Shown here: in pieces, positions 1-8,595 of the stretch
Layout of the letters: each line of letters starts with the position of its first letter
How positions within the stretch are numbered: position 1 is the stretch's first letter
Source: JAJPHF01 sp035293805
Lineage (GTDB): Bacteria > Chloroflexota > UBA6077 > JAJPHF01
Assembly: GCA_035293805.1 (NCBI GenBank)
Contig: DATGMD010000053.1
Location: 1-64,000 of the forward strand
Reading direction: 5' to 3'
DNA length: 64,000 bases
The notes under the pieces: model-generated
Database searches by the model: none
Seen by the model: only the letters and a program-made list of their open reading frames with translations
Told to the model about the DNA's origin: nothing
Translations under genes and position numbers: made by a program

Positions 1-144
1 CTCGGTGAGTCGAAGATCACTGGGTCGTTCAAGACGACGCTGCGGGTGGGGTTCAACATGATTAGCTTGATTCTGGGCTACCGCCTGCGCACGCTGGCGC
101 GGCCCCGGCCCGCGCGCCTGCAGCGCTCGGCAGAACAGACCTAA
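1..144 (+). CDS. C-terminal end of a family 2 glycosyltransferase (partial)
   Basis: The first frame reads from the window edge to a TAA. Its 47 residues contain GESKITGSFKTTLR followed by a hydrophobic stretch. GESK-x-x-G is typical of the end of the catalytic domain in dolichyl/undecaprenyl-phosphate mannosyl- or glucosyltransferase-like GT2 enzymes, which charge a lipid carrier with sugar at the membrane. The 5' part lies outside the window. The next gene on the same strand is a nucleotide-sugar epimerase, which fits a surface polysaccharide setting. The substrate cannot be told. Confidence 0.7.
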   Translation, partial: LGESKITGSFKTTLRVGFNMISLILGYRLRTLARPRPARLQRSAEQT

Positions 145-157
145 CCCCCCAGGCCTC

Positions 158-291
158 CCTTCCCTACCAAGGAAGGGGGGAGCCACCCCGGCCCCGTCCC
201 GGTCCCTCTCCCCGTTCCCACATTGGGAGGGGGGCCCGAGGGGTAGGTCGGCCGGTTCTCCCCCTTCCCACATCGGGAGGGGGGCGGGGGG
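158..291. repeat. Composite palindromic intergenic repeat
   Basis: Two kinds of short inverted repeat lie in tandem. The first is a CTTCCCT..AAGGAAGGGGGGAGCCA unit. It is followed by two copies of a CTTCCCACAT(T/C)GGGAGGGG unit, each ending near GTAGGTC or GCAGGTC. The same two units occur in the same order inside mutS at about 35485-35640. This fills the gap between the glycosyltransferase and the epimerase. Confidence 0.75.
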
Positions 292-310
292 CAGGTCAAG
301 GGAGCGAATT

Positions 311-1432
311 TTGGCGCGAGTACTGGTTACCGGCGGGGGCGGGTTCATCGGCTCCCACCTGGTGGACGCGCTCGTCGAGCGCGGCCATCAGGTCCGCGTG
401 CTCGACAATCTCAGCCCGCAGGTCCACGGGCGCGGGGCGAAGCCGCCGGGCTACCTCAACCCCCGGGCGGAGTTCGTGAAGGGCGACGTGCGCAGCCGCC
501 CGAATCTCCGCGCGGCGCTGGAGGGCGTCGAGGTAGTGTTCCACCAGGCGGCCGCTGTCGGCGTCGGCCAGTCGATGTACGAGATTCGCCGCTACGTGGA
601 CGTGAACACCTACGGCGGCGCCGTGCTGCTGGACGTGCTGGCGAACGAGCCGCACACGGTCCGCAAGCTGATCGTCGCCTCGTCCATGTCGATCTACGGC
701 GAGGGCGCCTACGAGTGCCCAACACACGGGCGCGTCTATCCGTCGCTCCGCTCGGAGGCGCAGCTTGCCGCCCGCGACTGGGAGATGCACTGCCCCGACT
801 GTGACCAGCCGGTGGCGGCCCGCCCGACCGACGAGCAGAAGCCGCTCGCGCCGACCTCGATCTACGCGATCACCAAGCGCGACCACGAGGAGATGTTCCT
901 GACGGTCGGCCGCGCCTATAAGCTACCCACGGTCGCGCTGCGCTACTTCAACGTGTACGGGCCACGGCAGGCGCTGTCGAATCCCTACACCGGCGTGGCG
1001 GCGATCTTCTCCTCGCGGCTATTGAACGGCCGTGCGCCGCTGGTGTTCGAGGACGGCCGGCAGACCCGCGACTTCACCCACGTCCGCGACATCGTGCAGG
1101 CGAACCTCCTGGCGATGGAGTCGAGCGCGGGCGACTACGAGGTGTTCAACGTGGGCACCGGCGTGCCCACCTCGGTGGCCAGGGTAGCTGAGCTGCTGGC
1201 CCAGCACCTGGGCCTCGACCTGCAGCCGGAGATCGTCCAGCAGTTCCGTGCCGGCGACATCCGCCACTGCTACGCCGACGTCGGGAAGATCCAGCGGCTC
1301 CTGGGCTACCAGCCCAGCGTGACCTTCCAGGCCGGCCTGGACGACCTGGTCGCCTGGGCGCGCGACCAGCGGCCGGAGGACGCGGTGGAGCGCGCCACGC
1401 GCGAGCTTGCCGCCAAGGCGCTGATCCAGTGA
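311..1432 (+). CDS. dTDP-L-rhamnose 4-epimerase-like NAD-dependent sugar epimerase
   Basis: Extended SDR of 373 residues, TTG start preceded by AGGGAGCG. The Rossmann motif GGGGFIGSH is at residues 8-16, the VASSMSIYGEG segment near 120, and the catalytic Y-x-x-x-K in SIYAITKRD near 185. The strings LDNLSPQVHG and GVGQSMYEIRRY and the NVYGPRQALSNPYTGV block match what I recall of WbiB-type dTDP-L-rhamnose 4-epimerases, which make dTDP-6-deoxy-L-talose for O-antigen. An insert at about residues 135-165 carries ECPTHG and CPDC, so it could bind zinc. The stop overlaps the GTG of the next gene (GTGA). Epimerase assignment is strong; the exact sugar is inferred. Confidence 0.8.
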   Translation: MARVLVTGGGGFIGSHLVDALVERGHQVRVLDNLSPQVHGRGAKPPGYLNPRAEFVKGDVRSRPNLRAALEGVEVVFHQAAAVGVGQSMYEIRRYVDVNTYGGAVLLDVLANEPHTVRKLIVASSMSIYGEGAYECPTHGRVYPSLRSEAQLAARDWEMHCPDCDQPVAARPTDEQKPLAPTSIYAITKRDHEEMFLTVGRAYKLPTVALRYFNVYGPRQALSNPYTGVAAIFSSRLLNGRAPLVFEDGRQTRDFTHVRDIVQANLLAMESSAGDYEVFNVGTGVPTSVARVAELLAQHLGLDLQPEIVQQFRAGDIRHCYADVGKIQRLLGYQPSVTFQAGLDDLVAWARDQRPEDAVERATRELAAKALIQ

Positions 1433-2172
1433 CGGCGGGGCACACGCACGGCCATGGGCACGGCCACGGGCACGACGGGGCGCTGACCGTCGTGCCGCCC
1501 GGCGCGCACTTCGACAGTATCGCCGCCCTGTACAATGCCAGCCTGCCGCCCCACGTCGTGCGCCATTACCTGGAGAAGCGCGTGGCCTTCGTGCGCAGCC
1601 GCGTGCCCGCGCCAGCGCGCCTGCTCGACGTGGGCTGCGGGACGGGGCTGCTGGCGCAGCGGCTGTCGCGGGAGGGCTACGAGGTCGTCGGCCTGGACCT
1701 CTCATACGGCATGTTGCTCCAGGGCAGCGCGGCGCTCCGCTACGTGCAAGGCGACGGCGCGGCGCTGCCGTTCGACGACGCTGTGTTCGACGGCGCCGTC
1801 ACGGTGGCCGCGCTCCACCACATCTTCGAGCCCGCCAAGGTCGCGTCGACCATCCGCGAGATGCTGCGCGTGACGCGACCCAGCGGGGCGGTGATCCTCT
1901 GGGACCACAACCCGCTGAATCCCTACTGGCCGTTCCTCATGCGGCGCCTGCCGCAAGACGACGAGGACACGCGGCTCGTGCCGGCGGGCGAGATCCTGCG
2001 GGCGCTGCGGGAGGCCGGCGCCCGGGGCATCGAGGTCGTGCGGAGCGGCTGGGTGCCGGACTTCACCCCGCGCTGGGGCCTCCCGGCCGTGCAGGCGGCC
2101 GAGCTCGCGCTGGAACGCCTGCCCCTCATCCGCCAGCTCTCGGCCCACAACGTCGTCGTGGCGCGGCCTTGA
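1429..2172 (+). CDS. Class I SAM-dependent methyltransferase with His-rich N-terminus
   Basis: Protein of 247 residues, GTG start inside the epimerase stop (GTGA overlap), so translation is probably coupled. The SAM-binding motif I is LLDVGCGTGLLAQRL at about residues 65-79, followed by VVGLDLS (motif II region) and an ALHHIFEP motif. This is a Methyltransf_11-type fold. The N-terminus has five His alternating mainly with Gly (GHTHGHGHGHGHDG), which could bind metal. Position in a glycan operon suggests modification of a sugar or lipid-linked intermediate. The substrate is unknown. Confidence 0.8.
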   Translation: MTAGHTHGHGHGHGHDGALTVVPPGAHFDSIAALYNASLPPHVVRHYLEKRVAFVRSRVPAPARLLDVGCGTGLLAQRLSREGYEVVGLDLSYGMLLQGSAALRYVQGDGAALPFDDAVFDGAVTVAALHHIFEPAKVASTIREMLRVTRPSGAVILWDHNPLNPYWPFLMRRLPQDDEDTRLVPAGEILRALREAGARGIEVVRSGWVPDFTPRWGLPAVQAAELALERLPLIRQLSAHNVVVARP

Positions 2173-2352
2173 CCCTGCCCGGCGGTGGCCCGGTTCTTGC
2201 CGGCCGCGCGCCGGGGGGTAGCCCCCCCGAATTTGGGGGTGTATCCCCTACAGCTGGCGGCCTCGCGACCCGTAATCTGGAGTAGGTGAACCGAGGCCGC
2301 GGTGTGCGACAGAACCTTGGGCGCCTCACACTTCGACGCAGAGGAGTTGTCG

Positions 2353-3372
2353 ATGAACCTACGCCGCTCTTCGCGGATCCTGGCCGGCGCCGCCGTGGCG
2401 CTCGTGCTGGCCGGTAGCGTGTCCTGGGCCCCAGCCCGCCCGGCGCTCGCGCAGGCCTCGCCCACGAGCTGCCCCGTGCAGGCGCAGCCGGCCCAGGGCA
2501 CGGGGCAGCAGGCCGCCCAGCAGGCGGCCCAGCAGGCCGCGCGCCTGAGCACGGGGCAGAAGCAGTCGCTATGTCTGGCGGCCGACCTACTCGAGCAGGC
2601 CAACTTCCGCCTGACGACGGACCTGGCGAACGCCCTGTTCCCCGGCTCGCTCGGCCCCATCGGCCCGCTGTCCGCGACAGACATCGGCGCGCACGCGCAG
2701 GGCCCCGATACCGGCGCGCTGTTTGACGCGACCGTCGCCTCGGCGGCGACCGGGCTGTCGGGCAGCATCCTGGCCGGCGCCGGCCTAGCAGGCTACCTGC
2801 GGGAGCTGACCATCGACAACCCCGACCCGAACTGGCAGCAGCCGGTGCAGCCAGTCACACCGCCCATGGTCTTCCCGAGCCCGTCGCCCGAGACCAACCA
2901 GCCGGTCGCGGCGTCGTTCCAGTCGCTGCTCGCCAACGAGGTGCAGGCGGTCGGCGTGGCCCAGGCCCTGGTGTTCGCCCTGCGCCGGGCGCAGGGCGCC
3001 GCGCAGGCCGGCCAGACGCAGGTGAGCCAGCAGCACCTGCGCACGGCGGGCATCCTCTCGGTGCAGCTCGCAACGCTGCTCAACCGCGAGTCGCGGCAGC
3101 GGCTGCAGATGATGGGCGCCCTGAGCACCGAGCAGCTCCCCGTCTATCTCGGCGATCCGCCGCTGGCGCAAGCGCTCGACGGCGCCGCCATCGCGCTCGT
3201 GCAGTTCGCCGGCGCGCAGGGAATCCAGCCGCCGGTGTTCGCACCGCCCGCCCCGCCCATGGTCCCGGTCACGCTGCCGCAGCCGCCTCCGCCGCCGCCC
3301 CCGGCCGGCGGGCCGCCGCCGAGCGACGCGACCTCGCCGGCGCCGCCCGCGGCGTCCGGCGCCGGGCAGTAG
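2353..3372 (+). CDS. Secreted protein of unknown function with Pro-rich tail
   Basis: The ATG at 2353 follows GAGGAG at the right spacing and starts a clear signal peptide (MNLRRSSRILAGAAVALVLAGS, cleavage near ALAQA). An upstream in-frame GTG at 2302 would bury the signal and is less likely. The mature protein has a Gln/Ala-rich start (QQAAQQAAQQAA), an alpha-helical body with many Ala/Leu residues, and a C-terminal run of Pro (about residues 300-339). I recognise no family. It is followed by a strong palindrome likely to be a terminator. Confidence 0.7.
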   Translation: MNLRRSSRILAGAAVALVLAGSVSWAPARPALAQASPTSCPVQAQPAQGTGQQAAQQAAQQAARLSTGQKQSLCLAADLLEQANFRLTTDLANALFPGSLGPIGPLSATDIGAHAQGPDTGALFDATVASAATGLSGSILAGAGLAGYLRELTIDNPDPNWQQPVQPVTPPMVFPSPSPETNQPVAASFQSLLANEVQAVGVAQALVFALRRAQGAAQAGQTQVSQQHLRTAGILSVQLATLLNRESRQRLQMMGALSTEQLPVYLGDPPLAQALDGAAIALVQFAGAQGIQPPVFAPPAPPMVPVTLPQPPPPPPPAGGPPPSDATSPAPPAASGAGQ

Positions 3373-3394
3373 CCCACGCCATCCCGCGGAGAGC

Positions 3395-3426
3395 GAGCGC
3401 CCGAGGCCCTAGGGCCTCGGGCGCTC
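3395..3426. terminator. Perfect palindrome between convergent genes
   Basis: A 32-bp uninterrupted inverted repeat (each arm GAGCGCCCGAGGCCCT or its complement) lies between two converging genes, with a short T-containing run (GTGTCTTT) after it. It probably terminates transcription in both directions. There is no long T tract. Confidence 0.7.
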
Positions 3427-3459
3427 CGTGTCTTTGGACGCCGATTGCGGCGGATGCGG

Positions 3460-4335
3460 TCAGCGGCCCGCGGCGGCCGGCTGCCGCGCCTGCACGTAGT
3501 TGGTCATACGACCGATCTTCTCGATGTCCGTGACCATCGTATCGCCCGCGTGGATCTGCCCCACGCCCGGCGGGGAGCCGGTGGTGAACACGTCGCCGGG
3601 GTTCAGCGTGAACACCTTTGAGGCGTAGCTGATCATCTCCGGGATCTTGACTAGCATGTCGGCGGTGTTCACGTCCTGCTTCGTCTGCCCGTTCACCCAC
3701 AGCTGGATATGCAGGTTGTGCGGGTCGCCGATCTCGTCGGCGGTCACGAGGTAGGGGCCGATCGGCGTGAAGCCGTCGTACGACTTGCGGCGCGAGCGGT
3801 CGCCGTCGCCGCGCACCGTGATGTCCAGCAGGATCGTGTAGCCGAGCACGTAGTCGAGCGCGCGCTCGGCGGGCACGTCCTTGGCCGTCTTGCCGATGAC
3901 GAACGCCAGCTCCGACTCGTGGTGGATCTCGCGGTCGCCCACCTCGGGCAGATACACCGTGTCGTCCGGCCCGATGATCGAGCTAGGCGCCTTCAGGAAG
4001 ACGTCGAACTCGCCGAGCCAGGCCGCGTGGCCGGTGAAGTCGCGGCGCGCGGCCATCTCCGCCTTGTGGGCGCCGTAGTTGGAGGCCGCCGCAAGGATCT
4101 TCGACGGGTTCAGCACGGGCGCGTTCAGGCGTACTTGGCCGACGGGCACGCCCTGGCCCTTCTGAGCCGCCTCCTCCAGCCGCGGGCGCAGCGTGTCGAA
4201 GTCGTGGCACAGCCGCAGCCAGAAGTTGGCCATGTAGCCGTTGTCCCAGGCCGGGAGCGCGCTCGTCACGTCGACGATCGTGTCGTCGCGCACGACGCCC
4301 AGCCGGTGATCGTTGAATAGCGCGAGCTTCATCAT
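3460..4335 (-). CDS. Fumarylacetoacetate hydrolase (FAH) family protein
   Basis: Protein of 291 residues, the usual size for the FAH/HpcE/acylpyruvase family, which cleaves or isomerises beta-diketo acids in aromatic-compound breakdown. Seen: KILAAASNYGAH, the metal-ligand segment IHHESELAFVIGK, a LLDITVRGDGDRSRRKSYDGFTPIGPYL block and a TTGSPPGVG loop. The usual loop is TGTPAGVG, so this is a variant. Two ATGs in a row follow a GAGGAGG site. A long hairpin lies just upstream in the leader. Substrate not determined. Confidence 0.85.
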   Translation of the reverse strand: MMKLALFNDHRLGVVRDDTIVDVTSALPAWDNGYMANFWLRLCHDFDTLRPRLEEAAQKGQGVPVGQVRLNAPVLNPSKILAAASNYGAHKAEMAARRDFTGHAAWLGEFDVFLKAPSSIIGPDDTVYLPEVGDREIHHESELAFVIGKTAKDVPAERALDYVLGYTILLDITVRGDGDRSRRKSYDGFTPIGPYLVTADEIGDPHNLHIQLWVNGQTKQDVNTADMLVKIPEMISYASKVFTLNPGDVFTTGSPPGVGQIHAGDTMVTDIEKIGRMTNYVQARQPAAAGR

Positions 4336-4347
4336 CTCCTCCTCGCC

Positions 4348-4422
4348 CCCCAGTCCGTGAGTCAGCGTTGGAAAGGTTCACCCGAAGGGTAAACCTTTCC
4401 AACGCGAATCCACGGACTGGGG
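4348..4422 (-). promoter_or_regulatory. Long imperfect hairpin in the leader of the FAH-family gene
   Basis: A 12-bp outer stem (CCCCAGTCCGTG at 4348-4359 with its complement at 4411-4422) is followed by 5x5 mismatches. An inner stem starts with GCGTTGGAAAGGTT (4365-4378, complement 4392-4405) and continues into an ACCC-TTC-GGGT tip. As minus-strand RNA the inner stem is about 19 bp with a single G-U pair; as plus-strand RNA that pair is a C-A mismatch. It ends six bases upstream of the gene's ribosome site. It may act on the mRNA or be a mobile hairpin repeat. Confidence 0.6.
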
Positions 4423-4555
4423 TCGCCGCCACGCTGGCCAAGAGCCCGCGCCATGATAGCACGCGGCGCGCTTGCCAAGCGCCGAGCGAGCAGGCATCAT
4501 GGACGCGCAGCGCTACACGCTAGCCCCGCCGAGCCACCGAACTGGCCGGGAGCCG

Positions 4556-4648
4556 CCCTCACCCTGACCCGCTCCCTCTGGGAGAGAGGGCCCTGCGTGT
4601 GGGCCGCGCCGGCCGCCTCTCCCCCTGGGAGAGGGCGGGGGTGAGGGC
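4556..4648. repeat. CTC/GAG-rich palindromic repeat in a 334-base gap
   Basis: The gap 4336-4669 holds the hairpin above, a possible minus-strand extended -10 (TGCTATCAT near 4454-4462) and this low-complexity stretch. It has two facing copies of CTCTGGGAGAGAGGGC- and CCTGGGAGAGGGC-like units flanked by CCTCACCCTGACC and GGTGAGGGCGA. A related unit occurs at 33295-33345. No gene is seen. Confidence 0.6.
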
Positions 4649-4669
4649 GAATCCCGGAGGCCGCAGCAG

Positions 4670-6124
4670 ATGGCGAAGATGACGGCAGCCCCGGGGGGGA
4701 ACGCAGGCGGCCCCCTGGAGCGCTACTTCCGCATCCACGAGCGCGGCAGCACCGTCGCCGCCGAGGTGCGCGGCGGCGCCACCACGTTTATCGTGATGGC
4801 CTACATCCTGTTCGTGAACCCGGTGGTCCTCTCCACGCTGACCCGCGGGCAGGGCCCGGACTTCGCCGCCACCGCCACGATGACGGCGCTGGCCGCTGGC
4901 GTCTGCACGCTGGCCATGGGTCTGTACACCAATTACCCGTTCGCCCTCGCGTCCGGCCTGGGCCTGAACGCGGTCGTCGCCTTCGACCTCATCCTGGGCC
5001 GCGGCATCGCGTGGCAAGCGGCGATGGGGGTCATCTTCATGGAGGGCGTCGTCATCAGCGTCCTCGTGCTGGCCGGCTTCCGCGAGTCAGTCATGCTGGC
5101 GATCCCCATGAACCTGAAGCGGGCGATCGGGGTCGGCATCGGCCTGTTCATTCTGTTCATCGGCCTGGTCAACGCCGGGTTCGTGCGGGTGCCGGTCGAG
5201 AGCATCCCCATCGTCAACGGGCAGGCCGCCGGCCAGCCGGAGCCGCCCGTGACGCTCGGCAACCTCACGGGGTGGCCGATCTTCGTGGCGACCTTCGGGC
5301 TGTTCCTGAGCGCGCTGCTGCTGGCCCGGCGCGTGCGCGGCGCGCTGCTGATCGGCATCCTCGCGACCACCGCGGTGGCCATCGCCATCCACTACGCCAC
5401 CGGCGCCAGCGTGTCGGCCGCGGGAGGGGCGCAGGGCGCTCTGCCCGACCGGCTCGCGCCCGTGTCGTTCGCCACGCTCGGCGCCGGGCTGAACTTCGGC
5501 GTCTTCCAGGCCGTGGGCGTGATTACCGCCCTGCTCGTGATCTTCTCGCTAATGCTGTCCGACTTCTTCGACACAATGGGAACGGTGATCGGCATCGGCG
5601 ACGAGGCGGGCTGGCTGGACGCGCAGGGAAACCTGCCCGGCATCCGGCGGGTGCTGCTGGTGGACGGGATTTCGGCGGCCGTGGGGGGCTTCTGCGCCTG
5701 CTCCTCGGTGACGACTTATATCGAGAGCGGCGCGGGGGTGGCCGAGGGCGCGCGGACGGGCCTGGCGTCGGTCGTGACGGGGCTGCTGTTCCTGGCGGCG
5801 ATCGTCCTCAGCCCGCTGGCGGGTGTGGTGCCCGCGGAGGCGACCGCGCCGGCGCTGATCCTGGTCGGCTTCTTCATGACCGGGGTGCTGCGCGAGATCG
5901 ACTTCTCCAGCCTGGACGAGGGCTTGCCGGCGCTGCTCACCCTGGCCGTGATGCCGTTCACCTTCTCCATCACCGACGGGATCGGCGCCGGGTTCGTGAG
6001 CTACAGCTTCCTCAAGCTGGTGACGGGCCAGGGCCGCCAGGTGCACTGGTTGATGTACGTCGTCTCGGCCGCGTTCCTCGTGTACTTTGGCACCGGCCTG
6101 CTGCGCGACTGGTTCGGTATCTAG
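4670..6124 (+). CDS. NCS2-family purine permease (AzgA/PbuG type)
   Basis: Integral membrane protein of 484 residues with about a dozen hydrophobic segments. The family opening LERYFRIHERGSTVAAEVRGG and the following TTFIVMAYILFVNP are characteristic of AzgA/PbuG adenine-hypoxanthine-guanine importers. So are FDTMGTVIGIGDEAGW and SSVTTYIESGAGVAEGARTG in the second half. It probably imports purine bases by proton symport. GGAGG sits nine bases before the ATG. The two molybdenum hydroxylases nearby and the purine genes at 52-57 kb fit purine use. The exact base carried is not shown. Confidence 0.9.
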   Translation: MAKMTAAPGGNAGGPLERYFRIHERGSTVAAEVRGGATTFIVMAYILFVNPVVLSTLTRGQGPDFAATATMTALAAGVCTLAMGLYTNYPFALASGLGLNAVVAFDLILGRGIAWQAAMGVIFMEGVVISVLVLAGFRESVMLAIPMNLKRAIGVGIGLFILFIGLVNAGFVRVPVESIPIVNGQAAGQPEPPVTLGNLTGWPIFVATFGLFLSALLLARRVRGALLIGILATTAVAIAIHYATGASVSAAGGAQGALPDRLAPVSFATLGAGLNFGVFQAVGVITALLVIFSLMLSDFFDTMGTVIGIGDEAGWLDAQGNLPGIRRVLLVDGISAAVGGFCACSSVTTYIESGAGVAEGARTGLASVVTGLLFLAAIVLSPLAGVVPAEATAPALILVGFFMTGVLREIDFSSLDEGLPALLTLAVMPFTFSITDGIGAGFVSYSFLKLVTGQGRQVHWLMYVVSAAFLVYFGTGLLRDWFGI

Positions 6125-6184
6125 CGCCAGGCGCCTGCGCGGTCGCGGGGGCCGACGCGCGGTGCGCTACAACTGGGAGATGCG

Positions 6185-6670
6185 ATGGAGTGGACTGCCC
6201 GGCATCAGCGGATCGAGCGCCGGCTGGAGGCCGGCGGGCAGGCCTGGGGCCGCTGGCTCGACATCGGCGAGAACCTCGTGCTGCTCGGCGTCGGCACCGT
6301 CCTGCTGCTCGCGGGGCTGCTCGTGGTGCTCGTGGCCGGGCAGGAGCTGCTGCACGCGCTCGCCTTTCGCACCTTCTCCGAAGACATCATCGACATCGCC
6401 GAGACGGCGCTGCTCGGGCTGATCCTCGCCGAGCTGGTCCATACGGTGTTGTTGCCGTTGCGCGGCCAGGCCTTGACCCCTGAGCCGTTCCTGGTGATCA
6501 CCGTCGTCGCCCTCGCCCGCGACATGCTGCTGACCAGCGTCCTGATTCCACAGACGCTGGGGGTCGGTCCGCTCATCACGGGGCCGATGGTAGCCATCTC
6601 GGTCCAGGGCCTGGTCGCCCTGGTCCTCGTCGGCGCCCTGGTGCTCCTGCGCTGGTACCGCGCCCGCTAG
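6185..6670 (+). CDS. PsiE-like small membrane protein
   Basis: 161 residues with an amphipathic N-terminus and four hydrophobic segments (about 27-50, 66-90, 98-120, 128-155). The pattern IAETALLGLILAELVHTV followed by EPFLVITVVALARDML resembles the PsiE family (phosphate-starvation-inducible protein E), whose role is unknown. GGGAG precedes the start by about six bases. It lies 60 bases after the purine permease on the same strand and could share its transcript. Confidence 0.65.
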   Translation: MEWTARHQRIERRLEAGGQAWGRWLDIGENLVLLGVGTVLLLAGLLVVLVAGQELLHALAFRTFSEDIIDIAETALLGLILAELVHTVLLPLRGQALTPEPFLVITVVALARDMLLTSVLIPQTLGVGPLITGPMVAISVQGLVALVLVGALVLLRWYRAR

Positions 6671-6721
6671 CGGCCGCCCCGCCCGGTCTGCCACGGCCCG
6701 GCGCGGCGGCGGCTAGACGGG

Positions 6722-7273
6722 CTAGCGCCGGTCGGGCGCGGGGGCCGCTGGCGGGGCGGGCTCGACCTGCGGCGTGGGCAGTGGCGGGATGGCGGGCGGC
6801 GGAACCGGGGTGGCTGGCCGGGCGGGCGCAGCCGGTACGTTGATCGGCGCCAGGCGGGCCCCCGCGAAGTCCTTACGCTTGGCGACCACGCGGTAGTCGA
6901 ACGCGAGGCTGCTCGTGCCGCCTTTCTGCTCACGCACCTCGAAACTGGTGGGCGTGTGGCTCGCCACGTACAGCCCGTTCGAGTCGCCGTGTGGCGTCAG
7001 GAACACGTAGTAGTCCTGGCCCGTGTCCACGGCCGGCAGGAAGTCGCGCGCGATCGGCACCGTCGCCTGGCCGTTCACGAGCTGCGCGTGGCCGAAGTCC
7101 TCGAACCACGACTCCGGGCTCTCCACGCTATACAGCACCCGATAGCTCCCGTCGGGATAGGGCACCGCGGCCGACAGCCCTTCGAGCGGGAGGCCGGTGC
7201 CGTGGGCGCGGAGGACCGGCAAGGCGAGGAGCGCCGCCGCGAGCGCCAGACCGAGGCTCACCCACCGAGACAT
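6722..7273 (-). CDS. Secreted protein with a phage-tail/adhesin-like C-terminal domain
   Basis: 183 residues with an N-terminal signal peptide. Residues about 50-135 contain SPESWFEDFGHAQLVNGQA, DYYVFLTPHGDSNGLYV and TSFEVREQKGGTSS, ending in VVAKRKDF. I recall this block from uncharacterised secreted and tail-fibre-like proteins of several phyla; I know of no assigned function. A Pro/Ala-rich tail follows. AAGGAGG is well placed before ATG. The gene starts 49 bases after the stop of the binding-protein gene and is probably co-transcribed with it. Confidence 0.7.
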   Translation of the reverse strand: MSRWVSLGLALAAALLALPVLRAHGTGLPLEGLSAAVPYPDGSYRVLYSVESPESWFEDFGHAQLVNGQATVPIARDFLPAVDTGQDYYVFLTPHGDSNGLYVASHTPTSFEVREQKGGTSSLAFDYRVVAKRKDFAGARLAPINVPAAPARPATPVPPPAIPPLPTPQVEPAPPAAPAPDRR

Positions 7274-7322
7274 GGTTTGCTCCTTCCTTGCTTGCCTTGC
7301 TTACGGACGGCACCCGAGCGCG

Positions 7323-8396
7323 CTACTGATACAGGCGCTGGAGGAAGCCGGCGCGGTCCAGGTCCTCGACGAAGTGATTGTCGACGAACTGCTCGGCGCG
7401 CAGGTCGGCCGCCGCCGGGACCTCCTCGGCGAGCCAGTCGATCTCCGTGCGCACCGCGTCGAGCGAGACGTACGGGTAGCGCTCCCAGCCGGGCACCATG
7501 GCGACGTAAGTCCGCTCTAGCAGGGCCGGGTCGTCGTTCTGCGTGTACTTGGCGATAATCTGCTTCGTGCCCTCCTTGTCGCGGTGCAGGAAGGCGAGGC
7601 CCTCGGCCAGCGCCTGCACGGCGCCGCGGGCAAGCGGTTCGTTGGCGGCGATCCACTCGCGGCGCGCGGCCACGCCCGACAGGCCGGGCAGCCCCCAGTC
7701 GGTCGTGTCGACGAGCTGGCGCAGGCCGGCGTCCTCCGCGCGGAAGGTGCCGGGCGGGCTCAGCAGCCCCGCGCTGACGCCGCCGGAGAGCAGCGCCTGG
7801 AGCGAGTTGCCCATGTCGCCGGTGGCGATCAGCGTCGTATCGCGGTCGACGTCGAGGCCGTAGCGCTCGAAGATCATGGCGGTGGTGCGCTGGACGATGC
7901 CGGCGCGGCCGGTGACCGCCACCTGCTTGCCGCGCAGGTCGGGCACGGAGGCAATGTCCGGCTGGGCGTACAGCCAGAAGCGGAGCTTGTTCGAGTAGGC
8001 GCCGATGAACTGGATCTGGATGTCGTGGAGGGCCGCGTTCAGCGCCGACGTGGGCGCGAGCGTCGTGATCGGCACCTCGCCGGCGACCAGCGCGCCGATG
8101 ATCCGCTCCGCGCCGGGGATCGGCACCAGGTCGGGGTCGAGCCCGTATTTCAGGAAGAAGCCCTCGTCCTTGGCGACCCACAGGGCGGCGAGATTCGCCG
8201 TCACGGTGTTCAGACCGAAGCGCAGCGCGACCGGGGCCGGCGCCTGCGTCGCCGGCCCGCGGCCCGCTGGGGCCGCCTCCGTCGCCGTCGCGGCCCCCGG
8301 CGCCACGGAGCCGAGCGGCGCGCCGGCGTCGCTGGCGGTGCAGCCCGCGAGCGCGCAGATCAGTAGTCCGACCAAGAGCTGACGCCGCCAGGGCAT
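7323..8396 (-). CDS. ABC transporter substrate-binding lipoprotein, NitT/TauT (NMT1) type, copy 1
   Basis: 357 residues from the ATG at 8396, which follows GGAGG and opens a lipoprotein signal (LLVGLLICALAGC; lipobox LAGC). A longer in-frame start exists but would bury the signal. The mature part has the family plan: LRFGLNTVTANLAALWVAKDEG, then GLDPDLVPIPGAERIIGALVAGEVP, DLRGKQVAVTG and a C-terminal GFLQRLYQ. It should bind a small organic ligand outside the membrane. No permease or ATPase gene is adjacent; this is one of five such orphans in the window. Confidence 0.85.
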   Translation of the reverse strand: MPWRRQLLVGLLICALAGCTASDAGAPLGSVAPGAATATEAAPAGRGPATQAPAPVALRFGLNTVTANLAALWVAKDEGFFLKYGLDPDLVPIPGAERIIGALVAGEVPITTLAPTSALNAALHDIQIQFIGAYSNKLRFWLYAQPDIASVPDLRGKQVAVTGRAGIVQRTTAMIFERYGLDVDRDTTLIATGDMGNSLQALLSGGVSAGLLSPPGTFRAEDAGLRQLVDTTDWGLPGLSGVAARREWIAANEPLARGAVQALAEGLAFLHRDKEGTKQIIAKYTQNDDPALLERTYVAMVPGWERYPYVSLDAVRTEIDWLAEEVPAAADLRAEQFVDNHFVEDLDRAGFLQRLYQ

Positions 8397-8595
8397 GCCC
8401 ACCTCCATCCTGGTTAGCCCGCGGGGTCGCCGCGCGCTCGTGAGCCACGAGCGCGCGGCCGGGCCGCTGTCAGTGGAGGCAGGATACACCATTGCCGCGA
8501 TCGGTGACGGGTTGAGCGCGCCTGGCCGAGTGCTTAGGGGTGCGGTGCCCGGTCCCGACCGGCGCGCTGACCCCGGGGCACGGCCAGGCGGCCGC

